This document shows, piece by piece, positions 25,316 through 31,776 of a DNA stretch of 64,000 nt. The notes beneath the pieces were generated by a model. The model made no database searches and was not told the origin of the DNA. It saw only the letters and a list, made by a program, of their open reading frames with translations. The position numbers were made by a program, and so were the translations under genes. The stretch is from Parvibaculum sp002684405. GTDB taxonomy: Bacteria > Pseudomonadota > Alphaproteobacteria > Parvibaculales > Parvibaculaceae. The stretch's first letter is position 1, and every line of letters begins with the position of its first letter. The DNA lies in the NCBI GenBank assembly GCA_965140395.1, contig OZ223206.1, positions 248,001 to 312,000 on the forward strand, given 5' to 3'.

Positions 25316-25888
25316 TCAGGCGCCTGTATTCATTCTACGGAGCAACTCGTCCTTTTCCGTCGCCAGCGCCGCCTTCAGCGCCCGTCGCGCCCGGCCGAGC
25401 AGCGATTCCACGGCCTCGACGGTCACCTCCATCACCTCGGCGGCCTCGATATTGGTGAGGCCCTGATAATGAGACAATGTGATTGCAAGGCGCTGGCGCG
25501 GCGGCAATTGCTGCAACGCCGCGTCGACGCGCCGCGCGACATCCTTCTGCGCCATCGCTTCATAGGGCGTCGGGTCTTCACTCGCAGGCTCGGGGATCGC
25601 ATCCAGATCGTCCATGCCCTGCTTGCGCAGCCGGTCGAGGCAGAGATTGGTTCCGACCCGGTGCAGCCAGGTGGAAAACTGCGCCCGGCCCGGCTCCCAT
25701 TTTTCGGCGTGCTTCCAGACCCGCAGGAAAACTTCCTGCGCTATTTCTTCCGCGTCGGCCTGATTGCCGAGCATGCGCCGGGCGAGCGCCACCACCCGAC
25801 CGAGATGGCGCTTCATCAGTTCGCGGCACGCGCTTTCGTCGCCCTTGGCGACGGCGGCTACCAGTTCGTCGTCCGGAATTCCGTCCAA
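25316..25888 (-). CDS. ECF RNA polymerase sigma factor
   Basis: With TTG 25888 as start the protein is 190 residues, a normal ECF length. Region 2 is DELVAAVAKGDESACRELMKRH with AEEIAQEVFLRVW and FSTWLHRVGTNLCLDRLR; region 4 is LPPRQRLAITLSHYQGLTNIEAAEVMEVTVEAVESLLGRARRAL, carrying the helix-turn-helix. The upstream extension to 26038 would read through a perfect terminator at 25944-25970, so the TTG preceded by aagggggac is chosen. It heads a three-gene unit with anti-sigma and CnrX-like sensor. The target promoters are unknown. Confidence 0.9.
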   Translation of the reverse strand: MDGIPDDELVAAVAKGDESACRELMKRHLGRVVALARRMLGNQADAEEIAQEVFLRVWKHAEKWEPGRAQFSTWLHRVGTNLCLDRLRKQGMDDLDAIPEPASEDPTPYEAMAQKDVARRVDAALQQLPPRQRLAITLSHYQGLTNIEAAEVMEVTVEAVESLLGRARRALKAALATEKDELLRRMNTGA

Positions 25889-25943
25889 ACGCGGTCGTCC
25901 CCCTTCAATGCGCCCGGCATGACCGCCTTGCGCAGATATGACG

Positions 25944-25970
25944 AAAAGGTGCGGGCTTGCGCCCGCACCT
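25944..25970 (-). terminator. Rho-independent terminator after the EF-hand gene
   Basis: A perfect 9-bp stem GGTGCGGGC/GCCCGCACC (25948-25956 with 25961-25969), loop of 4 nt, followed on the minus strand by four T. It separates the EF-hand gene from the ECF sigma gene and decides the sigma start codon. Confidence 0.85.
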
Positions 25971-26049
25971 TGCGGCTTTCGTATCGGGTGCCGCTCTGCA
26001 AGCTTACCCCGATTTGCCGTTTCAGGCATGATCGCCACACCGCGGCATG

Positions 26050-26973
26050 TCAGCCACGCTTGCCGAAACCACGGCGGCCTTCGCCGCGCTCGACCTTGCC
26101 GTCGTCATTCCGGTCCATATAACCGAACATCTTTTCGGTCCGGGCCTGGAACTCGGCCAGCGTCACGCTGCCATTGCCGTCGGCATCGAGCATCTTGAAG
26201 TGCGCCCCGCGGCGTTCTTCGCGGCGCTCGCTCCACGCGGCCTTGCGCTCCGCCTTGGAGAGAGAACCGTCGCCGTCGCTATCCATCGCCTTGAAGCGTT
26301 CGGCCGCGAAAGCGCCGGCTTCATCCTTGGTGATGACGCCATCCTTGTTCGTATCGGCGGCGGCGAGGCGGCTCATGAAGGGGCTGTCTTTCTTCAGTTC
26401 GATCTTGCCGTCGCCGTCACGGTCGAACCGCTTGAACATCTTTTCACCGCCTGCATTGAATTCAGCCAGCGATACCTTGCCGTCCTTGTCCGTATCGGCC
26501 CGACCGAAGCGCTGCCAATCGCCGCGCTTGCCGTATTTGCCGTGATGGCCATAGCCGTCGCCCCGGCGGGACTTGCCGTAATCACGGTCGCCGGAACGCT
26601 TCATGCGCTTCTCGGCTGCTTCTTCCATTTCCTCGCGCGTGACCGAGCCGTCGTCGTTCAGGTCCATCCGCTCGAAGCGCTTGCCGGCCATTTCCTTGCG
26701 CCGTTCGACGCGCATCTTCTGGCGGGCTTCGGTCATTTCCTCACGCGTGAGGGAACCGTTCCCGTCGAGGTCGAGCTTCGCAAACATATCGGCGCTCTGC
26801 GCCTTCGCTTCGTCGAGCGTAACGGCGCCGTCGCCATTCGCATCGGCCTTCTGGAACATGCCGCCATGATGGTAGCCCTGCGGGCCTTTGCCCATGCCGG
26901 CTGTCGCCGCCAGGGCCGGAACCGCCAGCGCTACCGTGAGCGCGCCAATCGCGGTGAAAGTGAGCTTCTTCAT
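26050..26973 (-). CDS. secreted multi-EF-hand calcium-binding protein (nine loops)
   Basis: A 307-residue exported protein: signal peptide MKKLTFTAIGALTVALAVPALA, then a chain of EF-hand loops of the DxDxDGxxxxxE type. Nine can be counted: DANGDGAVTLDE, DLDGNGSLTREE, DLNDDGSVTREE, DTDKDGKVSLAE, DRDGDGKIELKK, DTNKDGVITKDE, DSDGDGSLSKAE, DADGNGSVTLAE and DRNDDGKVERGE. The fifth lacks the final Glu. Linkers are rich in Lys, Arg and Met, with a Gly/His/Tyr-rich stretch in the middle. The start at 26973 is set by the signal peptide. It lies directly before the ECF sigma operon but ends in its own terminator. Binding of calcium in the periplasm is likely; the role is unknown. Confidence 0.88.
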   Translation of the reverse strand: MKKLTFTAIGALTVALAVPALAATAGMGKGPQGYHHGGMFQKADANGDGAVTLDEAKAQSADMFAKLDLDGNGSLTREEMTEARQKMRVERRKEMAGKRFERMDLNDDGSVTREEMEEAAEKRMKRSGDRDYGKSRRGDGYGHHGKYGKRGDWQRFGRADTDKDGKVSLAEFNAGGEKMFKRFDRDGDGKIELKKDSPFMSRLAAADTNKDGVITKDEAGAFAAERFKAMDSDGDGSLSKAERKAAWSERREERRGAHFKMLDADGNGSVTLAEFQARTEKMFGYMDRNDDGKVERGEGRRGFGKRG

Positions 26974-27036
26974 TAAATCGCCTTTCGTCAGTTCGCCGTA
27001 CCCCGGTGAGCTAACATTTGTTCGGGTCGCCCCGGA

Positions 27037-27073
27037 GACCGGCGGTCGAATGATGGGCATTCGGCCACCGGTC
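27037..27073. other. long imperfect hairpin upstream of the EF-hand gene
   Basis: A 37-nt inverted repeat (GACCGG..CCGGTC outer arms, CGAATG/CATTCG inner arms, 5-nt loop, one mismatch and one wobble). It lies 64-100 nt upstream of the EF-hand ATG and about 130 nt beyond the GcvT-like stop. There is no T run, so it is a leader structure, an operator or an mRNA-stabilising element rather than a classical terminator. Confidence 0.5.
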
Positions 27074-27203
27074 AACCGGGGGAAAGGAACGGCAAGGCTC
27101 GCGAGGGCCAGGGGGGAGGGCCAAAGCGCCTTCTCGCCGTTCCTGCATCAATAAACGGAGGAGACACGGCGTTCCGTCGCCAAAAGCGAAGAATTTTCCT
27201 GGA

Positions 27204-28343
27204 TCAGCGATTTTCCGGACGCGGGCGGATCCGGACGGGCAGTTTTTCGCGCCATACGGCCAGTTCGCGCCGGATTTCCGCCTCGACGGTGAGGCCGCCT
27301 GCGCTACAGGCCGCCGCCTCCACCGTGGCAAGGGCGAGATACTGGCCGGTCTCGGGCATGAAGGCGAAGCTGGTGCAGACGCCGACCTGCCGCTCGCCCT
27401 TGCAGACGACGGCAAATGTCAGATCCCGCGCATCGTCCACCGCCAGCGCAACGATCCGGTGGCCGGCGGACTTCACAGCCATTCGCCTCAACGCGGCACG
27501 GCCATTGAAGACGGGCTTGTCGAAATCGACGTTTATCTCACCCGGCATTTCAAAAGGCGTGCGCACGTGATCGTGCGACACGGCGGAAAGCGCGCCGAGA
27601 TAGTCCGTTCCCATGCGCGGGGTTCCCCGGTCGATGCGCACAAGGTCGCGCGTCTTCTCGCCAATGGCCTGAAGACCGGCCTCGCGGCCCGCCTGCATGA
27701 GATGGCGCCAAAGCGGCACCGCGTCATCCTCTTCCGGCCAGAACTCGAAGACATCGCCGACATGGCGCAGGACCAACACCGGCATGCCCATCAGCTCGCG
27801 TGTCTGGGCGTGGCCTGCGAGGAGCAGACGCAAGGGCTCGAAGCCTGCCTCGTCCAGCACCGCCTCGGCCAGCGGACCCGCCAGTTCGAGACCGGCGCCT
27901 TCCGCGCTCACATCCTCGGCATGGACCTGAAAGCCCGTCGAGTTCCGGCGAAGCCATGACAAGACTTCTTCTTCCGTAAACAGACGGAACTCGGTGTCGC
28001 CGATGCGCGCAAGGCTCCCCTCGCCCACCAGCAATCCGTTTTCCTCGCAGAAGAAGACCGGGCTGAAATGCCCTTCCTCGAGCTTCGAAATATCCGATAT
28101 CACCAGCCGGTTCAGGCAGTCCATGGCTTCGCGGCCCGCGATGCGATAGCGGCGGCGCGATGAAATATCGGCCAGCGTCGCGCGGTGGTAGCGGGCGAAG
28201 ACTTCCGTTTCCGGCGTATCGAGATGACCGGCCATGGTGAAGCCGTTCCGCTCGACCCAGTCATTGGTCCGGCTTTCCACCGCCACTTCGGCGTGAAGCG
28301 GGGTCATGCGCAGATGCCGCCTGAAGGGAAGACCGCCGCTCAT
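27204..28343 (-). CDS. GcvT-like aminomethyltransferase / folate-dependent demethylase family protein
   Basis: A 379-residue protein of the glycine cleavage T / YgfZ fold, which binds tetrahydrofolate and accepts a one-carbon group from an amine or methoxy substrate. Family signs are RYHRATLADISSRRRYRIAGREAMDCLNRLV near residue 50, LELAGPLAEAVL, and the C-terminal barrel with GEINVDFDKPVFNGRAALRRM and the IVALAVDD stretch. No lipoyl protein or P-protein gene is nearby, so this is not the glycine cleavage operon. It is the last of three genes coupled by 4-nt ATGA overlaps with two flavoproteins, suggesting an oxidative N- or O-demethylation unit. Function is inference. Confidence 0.8.
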   Translation of the reverse strand: MSGGLPFRRHLRMTPLHAEVAVESRTNDWVERNGFTMAGHLDTPETEVFARYHRATLADISSRRRYRIAGREAMDCLNRLVISDISKLEEGHFSPVFFCEENGLLVGEGSLARIGDTEFRLFTEEEVLSWLRRNSTGFQVHAEDVSAEGAGLELAGPLAEAVLDEAGFEPLRLLLAGHAQTRELMGMPVLVLRHVGDVFEFWPEEDDAVPLWRHLMQAGREAGLQAIGEKTRDLVRIDRGTPRMGTDYLGALSAVSHDHVRTPFEMPGEINVDFDKPVFNGRAALRRMAVKSAGHRIVALAVDDARDLTFAVVCKGERQVGVCTSFAFMPETGQYLALATVEAAACSAGGLTVEAEIRRELAVWREKLPVRIRPRPENR

Positions 28344-29920
28344 GTGCGCCCTCCCCTGGCTTCAGCTTCGAGAACGGTTTCGGCCGCGAATTTGCCCGGC
28401 AGGCCGGTCACGCCGCCGCCCGGGTGGCAGCCCGCGCCGCAAAGATAAAGGCCGTTCACCGGCGTTGCATATCCGGCCAGCTCCGGCTCGGGCCTCAGCC
28501 CCAGCAGGTCGAACGGGTTGAGCCCGCCCTGATGCCAGTCGCCGCCCCTGATGCCGTATTTCGTTTCGAGGTCGGGCGGCGTCAGCACTTCACCCGCCAG
28601 AATGTAATCGGTCGCGTCCGGCGCATAGCGGCAGACGGCCCGGATCGCGCGCTGCACGAATTCTTCGCGCCGCGCTTCCCAACCGCCTTCGATCTCGTAG
28701 GGCACCTGATGGACAAGGATCGACATGATGTGATGGCCGTTCGGGGCCAGGCTGTCGTCATGGCAGGTCGGCATCACGATTTCCATGACCGGATCGAGTG
28801 GCAGCGCGCCTGCCCGGGCGCTCAGCGCGGATTCCTCGACCTCATCCAGCGAGGGCGCGATGACGATGCGGCCGCCCACCTGTTCCGGCGTCAGACCGCG
28901 AAAGCCCGGCATGCCGTCCAGAGCCAGATTGATCTTGGCGGTCGCCCCGCCTGCCTTGCCAAGCGACAGACGGTCCGCCAGATCGGCTTCCAGATAGCGC
29001 GCGCCGACGAGACGCAGCAATGTTTCGCGCGGCGCGGCGCCGGAAAGGATCAGCGGTGCCGACACCTCGATGCCATTGTCGAGAACGACGCCGCAGGCCG
29101 TCGTCCCGTCCATGAGGATGCGGCTGGCGCGCGCTTCGGCCCAGACCTCGCCGCGCTGGCCTTCGATCAACGCCACAAGCGTTTCGGCAAGCGCGCCCAT
29201 GCCGCCTCTCGGAATGGCGACGCCGCTTTTTGCCTTTAACGCATGGCGGTAGATGAGACGGAACGCCGTCCCCGCATCGTAAGGCGCATCGGTGGAGCCA
29301 AGCGTCGCATCGAAAGCGACGAGACCGCCCAGAAGCGGCGTTTCCAGTTCTTCATGCACCCAGTCGGAAACGCTCTTGGCCGCCAGAGACAGAAACGCCT
29401 CCCGCGCCCGCTCGCCAGAGGCTTCGGCGAGGACGGCGCGCGCCATCAGCTTGCCGCGCGCAGAGGAAGAGGCGGCAACCAGCGGCGGACGGTTGAGCAA
29501 GGGCGAAAGCCAGGCCGCGCTGTTTTCGAGCTTGCGCGCGAATGCGGTCCATTTCGCGCCGTCCTGTCCGCGAGCGGAAAGGAAAGCCTCGTCATCCTTC
29601 GCATTGCCCGTTAGCACCAGATGGCGGCCGTCGGGATCGAGCGCGACGGTGGGCAGGCCCGTTGCCGCATAGGCAAAGCCATGCCGGGCGAGCTTGAGGT
29701 CTTTCACGATGCTGGCGGAAAGACCGTCCATCAGATGGGAGACGGCGGGCAATGTGTATTTGTGCTGAAGCTCTGCCGCCAATGCGCCGCCGCCGACAAT
29801 GCCGCCCGCTTCCAGCACAAGGACGCGCTTGCCCGCCCGCCCGAGATAGGCGGCGGCGACGAGGCCGTTGTGGCCGCCGCCGATGACGATTGCATCATAT
29901 GCCTGCCGGTCGCCGGTCAT
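28340..29920 (-). CDS. PYROXD2/phytoene-desaturase-like FAD oxidoreductase (second copy)
   Basis: A 526-residue flavoprotein with the N-terminal FAD motif IVIGGGHNGLVAAAYLGRAG followed by KRVLVLEAGGIVGGGA, and the C-terminal GLYLCGAGCHPGGGVTGLPGKFAA segment that closes the FAD site in phytoene-desaturase-like enzymes. It resembles the PYROXD2 subgroup rather than carotenoid enzymes: no crt genes are near. It is a paralogue of the next gene upstream and overlaps it and the GcvT-like gene by 4 nt each, so all three are probably made in fixed ratio. Substrate unknown. Confidence 0.87.
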   Translation of the reverse strand: MTGDRQAYDAIVIGGGHNGLVAAAYLGRAGKRVLVLEAGGIVGGGALAAELQHKYTLPAVSHLMDGLSASIVKDLKLARHGFAYAATGLPTVALDPDGRHLVLTGNAKDDEAFLSARGQDGAKWTAFARKLENSAAWLSPLLNRPPLVAASSSARGKLMARAVLAEASGERAREAFLSLAAKSVSDWVHEELETPLLGGLVAFDATLGSTDAPYDAGTAFRLIYRHALKAKSGVAIPRGGMGALAETLVALIEGQRGEVWAEARASRILMDGTTACGVVLDNGIEVSAPLILSGAAPRETLLRLVGARYLEADLADRLSLGKAGGATAKINLALDGMPGFRGLTPEQVGGRIVIAPSLDEVEESALSARAGALPLDPVMEIVMPTCHDDSLAPNGHHIMSILVHQVPYEIEGGWEARREEFVQRAIRAVCRYAPDATDYILAGEVLTPPDLETKYGIRGGDWHQGGLNPFDLLGLRPEPELAGYATPVNGLYLCGAGCHPGGGVTGLPGKFAAETVLEAEARGGRT

Positions 29921-31530
29921 GCGCCCTGCCTCCGCTTCATGGAGGCGAGGATGGCCGCGGCGGTGTTGGCGCCCGCGCGGGCGGGCAGCAGCGAGCCCGG
30001 ATGCGTGCTCTGAGAGCAGAGATAGAAATTCTTGAGCGGTGTCGCATAGCCGCCGCCCGGCGCACCGAAAGGCGTCGGACGGTTGAAGAACATCTGGTCG
30101 AGCGTCATTTCGCCCTGATCGAGATCGCCGGAGGTAATGCCGGTTTCGTTTTCGATCTCATGCGGCAACCACATCTCCTGCGCGCGAACGGTCTCGCGCA
30201 GGCCGGGCATCGCCGTCTCCAGCTTTTCCAGCACGGCTTCGGTCAGACGGTTCTTCTTTTCGTCCGTCCAGGGACCGTCATGCGGCGTCTCGGGCACCCA
30301 GTTCACCAGCACCGACATCACATGTTTTCCGGGCGGGGCCAGCGCGGGATCGACAAGGCTGGGCAGGAAGACGGAAAGCTCAGGGTTTTGGGGCACCACA
30401 TTCATATGCCAGCACGCATGCGCCTTGTCCTGCTCGGCCAAGCTGCCCATCAGACGCAGGCCGCCCGCCAGCGCCGGGCAATCGCGCGGGACGCCCTCGA
30501 TACGGGGCTGCCGGTCCAGCGCGAGATTGAGTTTCGCAGTCGTCCCCTTCATGCGGAAGCGGCCCGCCGCCTCCACGAGATCGCCGGGAATATCCTTCCA
30601 CTGGAAGAGCCCCAGGATCGTGCGCTTGAAATCGAGATCGGAAATGATGATGGGCGCGGCGATTTCCTCGCCATCGGCGAGCACCACGCCGCGCACCTGC
30701 CGGTCGCGCAGCTTCACATCCGTCACTTCCGCTTCCATACGCAGTTCGCCGCCCGCCGCTTCGACGAGCCCCGCGAGGCAGGTCACCAATGCATCCGTGC
30801 CGCCCACCGGCAGCAGTAGACGCGGGCTTCCCTCCGTCGCATCCGCGCCGCCCTGAAGGAACGGCACCAGCAGGCGCCAGGCGCTCATCGGCGACGACGG
30901 CCCCACCGTCGCCCCGGCCAGCGCCGCGCCCGCGAGATGCGCCTTCACCAGCGGCGAGGTGAAATAGCGGTCCAGAATGGTGGAGATGCATTCGGTCCAG
31001 ATGTCGAGCTTGGCGGCCATGTCGGTGCGCGGCCAGGCGGCGAGTTCGCTCGCAAAGCCCAGACGGCGACCGAAGGCTGAAAGCCCTGCTTCGCCGGGCT
31101 GCGGGAAGGCCGTCGTCAGCGCAGGCGTCACGACGTCTGCCAGCCGCAGCATGTCGCGGCGGTAGCGGCGCCACGCATCGCCATCTTCATGGGCATGGCG
31201 GGCAAACTCGGCGCGTTGGGCCGTCCCGGCGGAAAAGGAGGCCGTCCACTCGCCGGGGCCGAACCAGCTTACGCCCGCATCCACGGCGCGCACCCTGAGA
31301 CCGGCTTCCGCCAGACCGAGGCCGGCATAGGTTGCGGGATCGATGAGGGCGCCGCGCAGCGACCAGGCGGGAAGGAAAAAGCCGGGCTCGACCGCGCGCA
31401 TGGCGGCGGTGCCGCCCGCACGCCCATTGCGATCGAGCACCAGCACCTTCAACCCGGCGCGGGCGAGATGGGCCGCGGCTGTGAGACCGTTCAGACCCGC
31501 CCCTATGACGATCGCATCATGACGCACCAT
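29917..31530 (-). CDS. PYROXD2/phytoene-desaturase-like FAD oxidoreductase (first copy)
   Basis: A 537-residue paralogue of the downstream gene. FAD motif IVIGAGLNGLTAAAHLARAGLKVLVLDR with the following GRAGGTAA at the N-terminus, and NFYLCSQSTHPGSLLPARAG at the C-terminus. The two proteins have the same segment order (HVMSVLVNWVPE here, HHIMSILVHQVPYE in the other; ETGITSGDLDQGEMTLDQMF versus KYGIRGGDWHQGGLNPFDLL), so they come from duplication and may form a heteromer. It heads the three-gene unit; about 245 nt of non-coding DNA separate it from glnE, including a 7-bp GC hairpin at 31622-31641 and no clear promoter match. Confidence 0.87.
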   Translation of the reverse strand: MVRHDAIVIGAGLNGLTAAAHLARAGLKVLVLDRNGRAGGTAAMRAVEPGFFLPAWSLRGALIDPATYAGLGLAEAGLRVRAVDAGVSWFGPGEWTASFSAGTAQRAEFARHAHEDGDAWRRYRRDMLRLADVVTPALTTAFPQPGEAGLSAFGRRLGFASELAAWPRTDMAAKLDIWTECISTILDRYFTSPLVKAHLAGAALAGATVGPSSPMSAWRLLVPFLQGGADATEGSPRLLLPVGGTDALVTCLAGLVEAAGGELRMEAEVTDVKLRDRQVRGVVLADGEEIAAPIIISDLDFKRTILGLFQWKDIPGDLVEAAGRFRMKGTTAKLNLALDRQPRIEGVPRDCPALAGGLRLMGSLAEQDKAHACWHMNVVPQNPELSVFLPSLVDPALAPPGKHVMSVLVNWVPETPHDGPWTDEKKNRLTEAVLEKLETAMPGLRETVRAQEMWLPHEIENETGITSGDLDQGEMTLDQMFFNRPTPFGAPGGGYATPLKNFYLCSQSTHPGSLLPARAGANTAAAILASMKRRQGA

Positions 31531-31776
31531 CGCGTCACCACCCCACTCATGCTGCGTCTCGCCGCGTCCATTACCTAAACGAAACGTACCATATTGGCAC
31601 GTCCGGAATGGCGACGAGACACCGGGTGCTCATACACCCGGGCTGTTAACCATCTAAGACACGGATTCCCCTCTCCCTTTGCGCTTCGGCAGCTATCGGG
31701 AAGCGATGGGGGCGCCGGTCCTCAGGGGTGAAACTGCAAGAGTCCAGCCATGGAACCGGGACATATGGGGGGGCGG

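Noticed and set aside
25889..26038. N-terminal extension of the ECF sigma to ATG 26038
   Set aside because: It would translate through a perfect terminator (25944-25970) and gives no sigma homology; the TTG at 25888 gives the standard length.
28340..31530. Carotenoid biosynthesis genes (crtI-like)
   Set aside because: The proteins share the phytoene desaturase fold, but their C-terminal motifs fit the PYROXD2 group and no crtB, crtY or idi gene is near.
31622..31641. CCGGGTG/CACCCGG hairpin as terminator between glnE and the flavoprotein operon
   Set aside because: Both flanking genes are on the minus strand, it is upstream of the operon's end and has no T run; it is only a weak hairpin in a promoter region.
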